This document shows positions 38,017 through 50,915 of a stretch of DNA of 64,000 nucleotides, piece by piece. The DNA is taken from contig NC_134680.1 in NCBI RefSeq assembly GCF_024713945.1, positions 4,612,001-4,676,000 on the forward strand, in the 5' to 3' direction. Under the pieces are notes generated by a model. It was not told the origin of the DNA, searched no databases, and saw only the letters and a list, made by a program, of their open reading frames with translations. The stretch is from Dermatophagoides farinae. Taxonomy: Eukaryota > Arthropoda > Arachnida > Sarcoptiformes > Pyroglyphidae. A program made the position numbers and the translations under genes. Every line of letters begins with the position of its first letter. Positions within the stretch are counted from its first letter, which is position 1.

Positions 38017-38324
38017 GTACACACAATCAATTTACAATCTTAATTTGTTTTTGTCAGATATTTATGACAAGATAACGAAAAATCGAAATTATCAATCCAC
38101 ATGCGTTGTTGTTGTTGTTGTTGTCATGGAGAATCGTTAGACATGTTGTCCATATTGTCCTTTAATGAACATCTCATATTATTATCATTCAAATTTCCGT
38201 TTCTGTAAACAACGGTAACAACAACGGACAATTTCCGAATTCAATGAGCATCATTTCTGTTGTCAATTATTTTGACCCAAAAACACAATTGATTATGTAT
38301 GTACGACGTGTGTGCATATAAAAG

Positions 38325-38330
38325 TTTATT
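38325..38330 (-). promoter_or_regulatory. Candidate poly(A) signal for SLC13 gene
   Basis: AATAAA on the minus strand about 120 nt beyond the SLC13 stop codon. Confidence 0.4.
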
Positions 38331-38452
38331 ATGATTCAATTATCATGTTTTATTTTGTTGTCAATTTATCATGATGCGGCACGATGAATGAATGAATGAA
38401 TGAATAGATGATGATCACAAAATTGAAATTAAAATTGTTCTAAAAAAACCTA

Positions 38453-40737
38453 TTATTCTGTGGTGATGATTGTAGTAGTGGTGGTGGTACTATTATCGAA
38501 TACACCCAATGGATAGATGAGATCCATATTATGATGATTGAAATTTGAATGAAAATTTTGTACAATTTCATCATTATCATCAATGTTGTTGTTGTTGATT
38601 AATGTCCATAATGGATTTGAATCATCGATGGCAAAATAAAAATTACCAAAAAGCCATGTATTGAGCAATAACATTGATATGGATATAATTTTAGCAATTA
38701 AACCGGGAATAATCTAAGGATAATCGAAAGAAAAAAATTGAAATTGAAATTTAATTAATTCAAAAATTTTCACTAACCATATCTTTGATCGACATTTTAG
38801 CATGATAAAATATCAATGTATTCGACGTAGTACCAACCGGTGATATGAATGCATATGCACATGATGCTGTTAATGGTAGAATAATTTTCAATGGATTTAT
38901 TTGAAGATTTTCCGATAATTTTATTGCTACAGGTATCATTATACTGGCAGTAGCGGATGTACGCATCACTTCAATAACCATATTGGCTATGATTGATATG
39001 AATCCAATTAAAGTCGATACAGGTAGAATGGTGCCCAGCCGAGATAAATGCATACCGACCAATTTAGAAAGACCAGAAGACTTATTTTGATGATTTGTTA
39101 AAGAAATAGAAAAAAAACAGAATCGTTATATGGTACATGAATAAAAATGACATCATTATTATTATACCTCAACAGCATCGGCTAATGCAAATCCACCACC
39201 ACGTATGATAAGTACACTCCATTCTAATTTTGTTTGCATTGTATGCCAATCCAATAATGCATCTTGTTGTAGATTTGGATTCCATTGTGGACGATTTGGT
39301 ATTAGAAACAAAATTATTACACATAATATAGCTGCTGATGCTAATTTTGGTGTCCGTTGTACGGGAAACAATTGTGACCAACCGGGTAATAATGGTGGTT
39401 TATAGAATGTATATAATAGAATCATAAAAATGAATACAATAACAACGGCCCATTCATGAAAACTATAGTTTTAAGAAAACGAAAAAAAAAACAAAACATT
39501 ATCCCAATTGTATAAAATCAATTTCATTTCAATTACGTCATTGATCCAAGACGATGATATTTTTCTGTAATATGTTTACGTAGAAATAATTGTCGTTTTC
39601 GGGATATTGATACATTTCTGTGTTGCAATAAAAAAAAAGAAAGAAAAACACCATTTGATTTTTTATTTCTTATTTCAACTACAAAAATACCTGAAATAAA
39701 TTGTTGAAAATATAAACCAAACAGCCAAACATATAATGATGCTAACCGGTGTTGAAAATAATAGATAGCTTGCATAATCAACTGGATCTTGATTATGATA
39801 ATGACTAAATTTAATGGTTTATTATTTTTGTTGTGAAAATGATAAAATAGAAATTTCCGTAAATTATAGAAAAATAATAAATAAATAAAGAAAATTTCCG
39901 GAAAATATGAACCTACTTTTCTAGAATATCTTTCATAATAAGATTTGGTCCATTCGATGTTAATGTGCTGACACCACCGATTGTTGCTGAATATGCAATA
40001 CAAAGATAGAATAATTTACAGATTTGTTCTTTTCGGGCCATTAATTTGATTAATTCTTCTTCATCATCGGAATTGTCAATTTTATTATTATCATTATCGA
40101 TTTTTACATCAATTCTATCATCATCATTATCATTATCATTATGGCAACAACAACAGACAGCGTTTCCATTGGTCTTTTGGTCATTCTGTTTTTGTTCATT
40201 ACGTATTGAATCGATTGATGCAAAAATATTGCGAAATATTTCATCCATAATCGGTAACATCATTGCAACGGTTGCAGTGGATACGATCCACATAGAAAAA
40301 AACATTGTTGTCATCATAAAACCTAATAACATCCATTGAAATTGTGTCTGACAACTGGACAATACTTTTAATGCTATACGTTGATGAAAATTTGATTTTT
40401 CAATTGCTAATGCTAATGTTAAACAGCCAAGAAATAGCATATTATTTGCACGAAGATATGCACCGCATGCAATTTCTGTGGTTGCTAATCCTAACAATGG
40501 TAACATTACAATCGGTAACATTGATGTTATTGGTAATGGTATCGGATTCAATGACCATAATATGGCCATTACAATGATTAAATATAAACATTTCAATTCA
40601 TCTGTTGATTGTTCATTGATAACCAATATTGGTAATAATAATAATGGTGTTAATATTAGCGATAAATTTGGCATGAATCGTATAAAATGATTTAGATGAT
40701 CAAATATTATTTGGATTGATGATTTCGATGATGACAT
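38453..40737 (-). CDS. SLC13-family (Indy-type) transporter
   Basis: Six exons, 40737-39917, 39804-39691, 39617-39537, 39462-39168, 39080-38778, 38713-38453, join in phase and give 624 residues (family usually 550-620). Family features: NPIPLPITSMLPIVMLPLLG near the N-terminus, GGVSTLTSNGPNLIM, FHEWAVVIVFIFMILLYTF, RGGGFALADAVE(SSGLS), INPLKIILPLTASCAYAFISP. About eleven membrane segments plus an acidic Asp/Asn-rich cytosolic loop around residues 190-220. SLC13 proteins import di- and tricarboxylates or sulfate with sodium. Odd: the two Ser-Asn-Thr motifs that line the binding site are changed here (MWIVSTATVAM; EVMRTSATAS), so substrate and ion coupling may differ. The C-terminus is a long Asn/Asp/Thr-rich tail after the last membrane helix. 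Confidence 0.85.
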
Positions 40738-43700
40738 TATTCTGCTCTATGTATCTTCAAGATGTTGACATTTAAAAAATGAAACCAAAAAAAAAGAAAT
40801 GGTGATTAATGATGATGTGAGAAAATTGAATAAAATTCAAAACAGACACGAAAAAAAAGATGTTGAAGAACCAACGAACAGCAACAACAAGAGAATTTAT
40901 GTGACAAATGAGCCACAATGAAATGAAATGTGATTTGTGAAAAAAATTATTTATAAAGACTTTTTTGTTTTGATTCTGAATCTTTAGAAAAATGTTGAAA
41001 ATGATGAATGATCCAAATGATTCGGCCGTACATATGATGATGATGACGTTGATGGAATCGTTTTTTTTTCTGGCTTTTTTGAAAACAAGAATCTGGAAAA
41101 TTATGCAAATTATAAAATGAAATGGCCGATTGTCAGAACTTTAGAGTATCACAACAATAAACTCATTGGGAGAGAAAAATATTTGATAATTTCGAAATGT
41201 CGAACTCGATGATGATGATTGTGGTGAATCGATTTTGTTCTTTTTTTTCTGCTTATAATTTATTTAATCCCGAATTTTTTTTTATCACAATTTATGATTT
41301 CATTGACATTTATCATTGATTATTGACGCATGATTGAAATGATGTTGATGATGATGATGATGATGATGGAAATAAATGTAAAATTTGTCACGAATCGATT
41401 CGTTGTTGGTCATTTTTGTTATCGTTTTCGGCCGATCATATGTAGATCATCATTACGGGCGTGATTTTCTACGACATAGAATCATGTCATGGAGACGATG
41501 ACATTGAAATATTGCAATAAAAATTTTCGAATAAATAAATTTGTGAAAAAAAATTGATTAAACAAATGAATGAATTTTGAACAGCAACAACAATGGCAAT
41601 CAAATTCAATCGAATTTATTCATTCAATCTATTACTGATTAGCCGATTTTTTCTTTTACCAAAAAAAATACACACACACACAATATCGATTGATTGATTT
41701 TTATCATTATATATAAAGATACATTGATCCTGTATTATTCGATTTTTTTCAGTTGATTATCATATGTCTTATTTGATATATACATGTTTTATTTTCGAAT
41801 ATATAAAGAAATTAATCAATTTTTTTTGTTGCGTTACCATGGTCGGTAATTTGGTAACAATTTTATTTTTTTTTCTTTCTTTTAATTTTCTTTTCCATGT
41901 CAATGTGTATGTATCGATTATTTATCTGTCATTGATTGATTTCGATTTTTGTTCATCACAATATTATTTATCAATTGATGTCTATAGATCATATTAACAC
42001 ATATTGGTATTATTGGCAAATTTTTTCTGTTTTCTATGCATTTCGAATTGGAAATATTTTTTTTTTCTTTTTTTACATTCGATTTTTACTGTATCGTTAT
42101 GATGGTATCGATTGTATCGATTGTTTTGATTCGAATTTTTTTTTTTGATTCTCGCGCTCTTACCAAAAAAAAAAATAATTTTCTTTCTGATTATTTGTTT
42201 GTTTTTTAATTCTTGAGAAAAAAATGTTTTTCAAATGAAATTGGGTTTTTTTTTCTGTGTTGAAGATTTTTTTCCATCATTCAATTCAAAAGAATTATTC
42301 AACAAAAAAATTGACAGAATGCATAAAAAAACTGATAAAAACACAAAATTGATAGCCAATCCTTTTCAAAAAAAAAAAAAAAAAAAATTTCGCATTCGTT
42401 TGTTGGTTGTTGGTACATTGAATATATATTTATCATCACCAATAATAATAATTTTTGTTTGATTTTATCCCTGTTTTTTTTCTCTGTTTAACTGGAAACC
42501 CAAATGGATTGCACATCTATCGTACATTGATCATAATCATCATCATCATCACCACTGGTTAAATTTATGATTCTTCATTTATCATGAATGATGAAAATAA
42601 ATGCGACAACAACAACAACAAAAAAAAATGATTTATCAAACAAACAAACGAAAAAAAAACAACAACAACAACAACAACTTTATATTTGATGATGATGACG
42701 ATTTTTGAAAAAAAAATAAATGACGTTTGTTTTTGTTGTTTATTTTTTGTTGTTGTTGTTAATGTTTTTTTTCTTCTAGTTATCCAAAAGAAAAACAAAA
42801 AAAAACCAAGCCGCTTATCATCATTCTTTCAATGAGAAAAAAAATAAACAAAAAAAAAATTTTTGATTACGAGATATTCCTGTGAAATCATACAATCACA
42901 AGGGTGATGATCAATGATTTTTAAGAAACCAATTTTTTTTTTTTTTTGATTCCAAACAACAATTTCAATTTCAATTCAATGGAAAAAAAAATAGTTTGTC
43001 ACCCCCAATTCAGGATTTTATTTTCAATGATCGAATCGAATGATTTAAAACGTTCGAAATGTTGTAGGTTCAAAAACATCGTTACAAATTTTTTTTTATT
43101 TTAAATATACTTTAAGTACATCCATTGATAATGGCGAATATTTATGCTGGAATATTTTTCTTCCATTTCAATGAAATTTTATAACAGGAAAAAAAAATCG
43201 ATCACTATCATCGCCATCGCCATCATCATTATTGGTTTATTTGATGTTAGCATTCATGGTCAATGATGATCATCATCATCATTATCATTGCCATCATATG
43301 TGCAATGACAGCGACGACAACGATAAGAATGATAAGAATTTTTTTTTTCTTCTTCTTCTTCTTTTTCAAATTTCCAATGAAGGATATTTGAATGTTATTA
43401 CCTTCGTATTTTTTTTCTCCATTTTCTTGAAATATTTTTTTTCTTGACGTTTTTTTTTGTTAAATTTCGGTTTCATGTTTGGAATGTTTTATTGTTTTGT
43501 TGTTGTCAGGTGTTATTTGTTTATTTATTTATCTGCGGCAAAAAAACAAAAACAAAAATAATATTGAAATTCGCAATATATGCATCTCTCTCTATCATCA
43601 TATGTTTCCAGATTTCGATGTACTGGAGAAAAAAAAAATTATCGGTCATTTGTTTGTTACTGCGAATTGTGGGTTATTTTATTTCCATTGACTTGTGATA

Positions 43701-46700
43701 AATTTCAACAACAAAAACATGATTGAATGATGATAAAGTCGAAAAAGAATACACACACACACACAGCATTTTTTTAACACCTTTTTTCTGGAAAAAAACC
43801 AAGAAAAAAAAGACCATCGATCGATTGATGATTTTCATTTATTTACTCAAGAATTTCAATGCAAGAATAAATATTCTGGCCGGTATAATCCACACATATT
43901 CTGTAGATCGAATGAATGAATGAATGAAAAAAAAAATTATCAAATTATCAATCCATTAATTGATTCATTCATTTGAAATTCAGAAAGGTAACGAAGAAAA
44001 AAAAATAAATATTGACCATGATCATAATTTGCGTTGATAAACGAATTTGTCTTGGATTTCTTCCTTTTAATGTAATTGTTTTGTATATTTTGTATAAAGG
44101 ATTGATTGATCAATGATTAAGCAAGAATTTTTTGTTTTTTCATTTCATTTCAAATTCAAATCATTAACCATTAATTATTATGATGATGATGAAAAACTGA
44201 TCAAATCAAATCGAAAATAACGTCAATCAATCAATAATCGCCATCATTATCAAATTGTATGAAACTTTTGCTTATCTGTTTTCGTCAAACGTAGAAAAAA
44301 AAAGACAGAAATCTTCAAAATTCAAAATTTCCATTTATGTCCAAATAGGATCTCCCTCTCTCTCTCATACTCTGTGTGTTCAAAATATTCGATTGGTTTT
44401 TCGTTCTTGTCTTATGTTGAATACAAAAACCTGTTTCATCTGCGATATGTGTGACCATCACGCACACACACACACACACACACACAAACGCACTCACACA
44501 CACACACACACATCAACATGATGACCATCATCATGATGATCATCACTTTCTCCTTGTTTTGTTTAGTTCGACGGGGGGCCACCAAACGAAAAACGAAAAA
44601 AAAAATACGTTTTGTAATTGATGATGATGTGAAACACGTAAAGAAAAATAAGAAAAGAAAAAAAATTGCAAACAATAATGATTACGAAAAAAATAAAGGT
44701 AGCTATTGAAGATGTAAATAATATAATTCATCCATACAGCTCTTTGGGATTTTGATTTAGATCAATTTTGGATATGGGCCAGCCACAAATCGATACATAC
44801 CAAATCATATCTAAGCTTTTTTTTTTGGGTTTTCAGCCCAAAACATTTTATCATGCGTATAGTGTGTGTGTGTGTGTGTGTATGACCAATGCAACAAGTT
44901 TGGTAACTTTTTTTCATTCAATGATCCAATGATCATCATCATCATGTATTTATATATTTTCTTCAATGTAAAAGCGGCTTCGGCATTATAATTATTAAAA
45001 GAAAGATGTATATAAAAAAAAAAACTAAAATCAAACCAGAGATATGATGATGCAGAAAAATAAAAATCATATTTATTGATGATGAGATTGATTTATTTTC
45101 ACATCTCTCAAAGTGTATTTTGTCTGAACAAATTTTGTTCATTCAATATAATCATCAGCATCGACAACGACAACAAGTAAGATTTTCTTTCATTTCATTT
45201 CATTTTTTTTTTTTTTTTTTTTTTGTTATTAAAAATCAAGTTGTTTTTTTTTGTTCGTTTGATAATTTGTAAAACGGGAAAAAATTTTTTTTTTTTTTTC
45301 TTGAAATGAAAAAGAGAATCTGTATATATTGTATAACACTCGTACACTCGTACACACATTGACTAAGTGGTAGTATAACACAAAACGAACGAGGGAAAGT
45401 TTTCAACGAAATCCACATACACACACACACACACACACTGATAGAGTCCAGTGAAAAATCTTTACAGCCGCTTTTTTCTTTTACAAGACTTTCTCTTTTA
45501 TTTTCATTCATCATCATTTAAAAACATAGAGAGAAAGACAAAATTTTCACAAACAAACAAACAAAAAAAATCCATCATCATCATCATCATCATCATCACC
45601 AACTTGAAAAAAAAGGACTGGATCATCGTCGTTCTACGTTATTATCATCGTCATCGCCAACATTCACCATCATCATGAATCTTTATTGGAAGGGAAAAAT
45701 CTGAAAATTTTTTCAACATTTCTTCAATGTTTTTTTTTAAAAAAAAAAGAAAGAAAAGAAAAGAAAAAACCAATTTACCAATCAACGTTCCATTCGTCTC
45801 AACAGCAGACTTTCTCTTTCTTTTGGCTTTGGTCTGGTCTTTTTCTCTCTTCATTTTTTTTTCTTTGCTTATGTTCCATAATGTAGTAAACAACGAAAAC
45901 TAAAACGAATACGACGACAACAACAAGGAAATTTTTTTTCCCAAATTTCGGGATTTCTATTTCACTATTTCATTTCATCATTTGTTGTTTGTTGCCAATT
46001 GGATAATTTTTTTTTGTTCATTTCTGCTCCCGAAAAGTAAGTTTATGTTGTTGTTTTTGTGTGTGTGTGTGGGTTTGGTAAAAAACAACAAGTGAATTTT
46101 GTTTTGACTATTCGAATTTATCTGGTTTCACTATAGTGATATCTGTGTATGTGTGTGATAATATCGATTGTTGTTCCGTTGTGCAATTCTTTATCATATT
46201 GATAAAAATAATGGTCAATGGCCAAAATTTGTCAATATGTGTGATTAATTATTCTAATTTAGTCATTAAATCAAATCTTCAATCATCATCATCATGAACA
46301 ACAATTTTTGTTTAGTTTTATTTTAGTAAATTTCTGTTTATCATGATTACCATCATTTCATATCTAAATACCGGAAACCTAATGTCCACATTAAAAAATA
46401 TCGTTATAATAAGCCACCAATCAATTGAATGAAAAATAAATAAAATTCAAAAGCGGAAATACTCTCCAACAGGAAAGATTGATTTCCTCCTCGTTTACTG
46501 TTTGTGGTGTGTGTGTGTGTGCTGTACGTGTGGACATCCGGTGCAGTTTTCAACCAATAAAGCCGTCACAATTGTCATAAATGGTAAAAAAATTAAAAAA
46601 AAAGACATTCGAAATCAGAGAAACAAACCAAATTTATTGATTATCCTTCAAATTGATTTACGATTGATATTGTTGTATCTAAAATCATAATCATCATCAG

Positions 46701-47396
46701 TATCATCATCATTCCAATGATCATCAATCAATTCAGAAAGAAAAACAGAAATTTTTATCTTTACTTCTTGATTCAATATAATTTCTGGGTGACCATGAAT
46801 TTTATTTTTCAAAAAAATTAATCTAGATGTGTGTCTGCCTTTTTCTTTTTCCATGTTGGTGTGTACTTTTTTTCTGTAATTCCATTCAATTTGATTCAAT
46901 TAATTTGATATGATTTTTTTGCGTGTTATTAACAACAACAGCAACAGCAACAATAATAATAAACAACAAACAACCAAAGAGAAATTTGCTTCTCACCATT
47001 CATAATGATGATCATCATCATTGAGCAGCAAAAAAAACCAAATAGCTAATAGAAACCGATTAGTTCGATGAAAAATTCTTGATGATCGTTGTTGTTGTTG
47101 TTGTTGCTGTTGCTGTTTGAATTAATTAACTGTGTGTGTTTGTATTTTATCGATATCCAGATCTTTGTTAATTAAATATTCCGTGAAGATATTGAAATAT
47201 TGAATATTAATGTGTTATTTTATGTGATACATTATCAGACTTGTACCAATAAAAAAAATCTGTAAAATTCGAAGAAAAAACTTCTTTTCAACATTTAAGC
47301 ATTCATTCATTCATTCATCATTGCTTCGGCATTCAAAACGGATTTTTGGAATAATTTTTTTTTGTTTTTGTTTTTTTAATCGTTTAAAAATTTACA
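40738..47396. other. Largest gene-free tract of the window
   Basis: 6.7 kb between two diverging genes (SLC13 on minus, acyltransferase on plus). It is full of A/T runs, (ATG)n, (AC)n, (TTG)n and short TA-rich stretches. All open frames are low-complexity, without domains or splice-linked partners. I find no tRNA, known microRNA or transposon remnant by eye. Non-coding 5' exons of either neighbour could hide here. Confidence 0.5.
44463..44512. repeat. Compound (CA)n microsatellite
   Basis: Two CA runs of about 10 units or more, separated by a short interruption near 44486-44495, followed by ATG/ATC repeats. Confidence 0.85.
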
Positions 47397-50300
47397 ATGA
47401 AATCGACAAAATTATTATCATCATTGTTAATCATAACATTGATGATTATATCGATGATGATGATGATCGATGCTAATAATCGAAGAATTCGTTCATCACC
47501 GTCTTTACATAGAATAAGCCGATCATCATCAAAAACAGATGATAAAACTGATGATATTTTAACAACGACAACTTTGGATGAAATTCATCTTGACGATGGA
47601 GAAGATCATAATCATCATCATCATCATGATGAAAAACCTGTTGATAGTACCGAAATGGGAGAATTATCTCGATCATCAAGACAAGTATCAACATCGACAA
47701 CAACATTTCCAACAACAATTGAAATGAATTCTTCGGATGAATCATCATCGGAACCTGAAAAATCGAAATCAACTGCTGCTGCTGACGAAGAAGATGAAGA
47801 TGAAGATGATCCATGGGCCGATGTTGATGATGATGATGAAACAATGTTAAAATCCGGTAAATTGAATATTGTTGATCAAATGAGACAGCTACGTGAACAA
47901 GGCCGTTATATACCATATGAATTGACAACAAATCATATGAATGAAACAATATCACGTGTTGTTTCGGCATATGAAATTTTGGATCAATATTATTTACCAT
48001 CAAGAGAAACATGGGAAAAATTACTTGGTCTAGTCACTGGTTTAGATGTAACCGTACAACCGGAATGTTTTGCATCCTATTTTCAAGGTGTTAGCGGTTT
48101 TCGTGGCTATGAAACATGGGCATATCGATGTATGTATTATTTTTGCAATGTCATTTTGTTTATCCAATGGCTATTTTTTTGACCAAACTATAGTTTTGGA
48201 TGTACGTGGAAGATTTCCCGAATCCGGTACATTACATGGAAAATTTTCCAGTTTTGGTGAATGGGATGAATGTTTTGAATTGGAATCACCACAGAGTTCT
48301 TCAACCGGTTTAACTGTAAAATCACAATATTGTATGTTGGAAGTGAAAATACCTTATCCAGTTGTAAATAATTTGGAGGAATTGAAACAAGTGGTCGATG
48401 TTAATCATCCATGGTTTATGAAAATGAAAAAATATCTACGAAATTTTCGTCTACACAACCTGTTTACGCCATATAAATTGATTGAATTACTTCAGATGAC
48501 CAATGGTACAATTTATCGTGCTGGCCTTTGTATACCACATCTTTGTAAACAATATGAAATTGAAAATCTTATACAAAATTGTAAGTTTCATGCCATTAGC
48601 TCTGCATGTGTGTGTGTGTGATTGGATTTAAATTTTAATTTATTTCATTCCTTCAATCACAGTAACTTATCCAATTTTTCGTATGCCATTACAATTGGGA
48701 CCTAAATGTTATAAAATTGATGATCCAGTTAAATTTAAGCCACATCAACTTGTTGCTGCGTAAGTTTTTTCTTGTGTGTGTATTCCTAATTTTGATTTTC
48801 CATTTATAGAACATTGATCACAGCATTGGTTGCATTCGTCATACTTTGTACAATCATTGAATTCTACAATATTAATTATGATCGTACAACAGCAAAGAAT
48901 AATCTAAAACTTGGAAATGTTATGTTTCAACATGATTTGATTATGAAACCGAATTTATTTCTTTATTCATTCTCAATGATTACAAATAGTCGTAGTTTAT
49001 TGAAACATTCACGTTTTAGTTCATTAGATTCGATGAAATTTTTATTCATGATCTATATACATCTTTATAATTATTTCAATCTACAATCAACAATTGGCTT
49101 TGTTTCATTGAAACGTATATTCACAACATATCCGGCATTAGCAATGCGTAGTGATCGTTATACTTGGTTCCGTACAACATTACCATTTGAACCGATATTT
49201 ATAATTAGTGGCCTAGTGGTTGGTTTTAATATTCATCAAAAATTGAAAGGATCATTCACAAAGAATAATTATCTACTTTATGTTGCACGTTTATGGGCAC
49301 AATTTGCTGCTACTTATATTGGTTCAGTGTTTTTCATCTATCTATTACCGGTTATGAATCGTGCACCAGTATGGGAAAATGGAATGTCATGGTTAGATGG
49401 TTGTCTTAATCCACAAATTGTATTGAATGGATTATTATTCATTTCAAATTATAATGTACAAATGGGTTCAATGGGTGGCCGTCATTCACCAATATTACCG
49501 ATGGTAAGTTACATTCCACATTCAATTATTTTGTTGTTTTTGTTGATTTATACGAAATTTTTCATTAAATCTAGTGTAATCCACCAACATGGATGACATC
49601 TGCATTAATACAATTATTGGTTATTGCACCGATAATTGTTTATATTGCCTATCAGCTAAGCAAACGTGGTGCATACATTTTTTTCATGTCAATCATAATT
49701 ATTGGTTTTCTAATGAATTTATTACCATTCATTGTGTTTGGTATAAAACCGGATGTACATTTTCTGGAATTTGAAACCCTATATGAAACAATACTATCAC
49801 ATTCATGGTATCGTTATGGAACGCAAGCTTATATCGGTTGTTTTCTAATGGGCATCATGGCTGGCTATCTTCTAGTCGATTTTAAAATATTATTACGTTT
49901 TGAAATTGAAACCACTGTATTGGTTGTTTCATTCATATTGATACAGATATCGATAGCAGTGAACAATGTATTCTGGCGTCTAGATCGACCACCATCATTG
50001 ATATTATCATTAACATGGTATACATTGATACGTTTCCTTGGTTCAGTTGGTTTTACCGGTATATTCTTTTTGATTGCATCGAATCGTTGTAGTAAGTGTA
50101 AAACAATTTCAAAAAAAAGAACGAAAACTTGAAAAAAAACAATGCTCAAACGATTCATCATTTGTTTTTTTTCTTTGTTCTTTTGTTTCAATAGGTTTAT
50201 TCAATCGACTCTTAGATTGGTCACCATTACGATCAATCTCTCGTCTTGCTTATTCATATTTTATGGTACATATATTGATCGTTTTCTATCGTATATTCTC

Positions 50301-50915
50301 CACTAAAGATGTCCAATCAATGACCGATTCAATGATGGTAAATATAAATGTTCCGAGAATGCCATCGATTCTTGATTTTTTTTTATATTGACCCTAATGA
50401 CTGAATTAATGATTATTTTTGTTTTGTTTTTATTTTTTTAGTTGCAAAATTTTGCCATCGATGTTATGTTCACATTATTACTTGCATATCTATTCTATTG
50501 TATGGTAGAATGTCCATGTGTGAACATATTGAATTGGAGTCAAGGAAAAATATTTTTCGATGTTGAACATGTACAACAATCATCGAATGAAAAATCAACA
50601 ACAATGATGATGATGACGAATGGTGGTGATGGCCATTTACACATTAACAATAATATATCAACAGCAACAACCGGTTCATTAGATCAATTGGCAACAACAC
50701 AACAACAACAAGATAAATCATCAGCATTAAAGAATGTGACCAATAATAATAATAACATTGGCTATACAAATAATGCATATGTTAGTAATGGAGATTTATC
50801 ATCATCATCAACATCATCTTCGTCGACACCACCACCACCATCCATTAATAAAAATAATAATGGTGATGATCAACAACAACCAATTCAATCTAAAGAAGAT
50901 GTTGAAAAATGTTAA
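47397..50915 (+). CDS. NRF-6-like acyltransferase-3 membrane protein
   Basis: Seven exons: 47397-48129, 48194-48580, 48663-48759, 48810-49503, 49575-50091, 50195-50337, 50442-50915. All phases join, giving 1014 residues. A signal peptide (about 1-26) is followed by an acidic disordered segment. Next comes a Cys-containing NRF domain (YETWAYRFLDVRGRFPESG, GEWDECFELE, CIPHLCKQYEIE). After a first membrane helix (TLITALVAFVILCTIIEFY) comes the multi-helix acyltransferase-3 region (LDSMKFLFMIYIHLYNYF, EPIFIISGLVVGFN, LSYFMVH-like ending), then a polyQ/N cytosolic tail. NRF-6 relatives act in epithelial lipid or drug uptake in worms and include fly drop-dead. Odd: the conserved R/K-x10-H motif reads K-x10-N. 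Family assignment is firm, activity is not. Confidence 0.85.

Larger units (their letters stand above)
37720..38452. other. Spacer between P450 and SLC13 genes
   Basis: 733 nt that should contain the P450 promoter and the SLC13 3' UTR. It contains (CAT)n, an (AC)12 run and (TTG)n. No exon is seen. Confidence 0.45.

Noticed and set aside
44436-44731. Overlapping minus-strand frames of 62-79 residues in the gene desert
   Set aside because: Derived from CA, ATC and A/T repeats; Phe/Cys/Val-rich low complexity.
47473-48012. 179-residue minus-strand frame opposite the first exon of the acyltransferase gene
   Set aside because: Shadow of the acidic, GAT-rich sense exon; no start-proximal or domain features.
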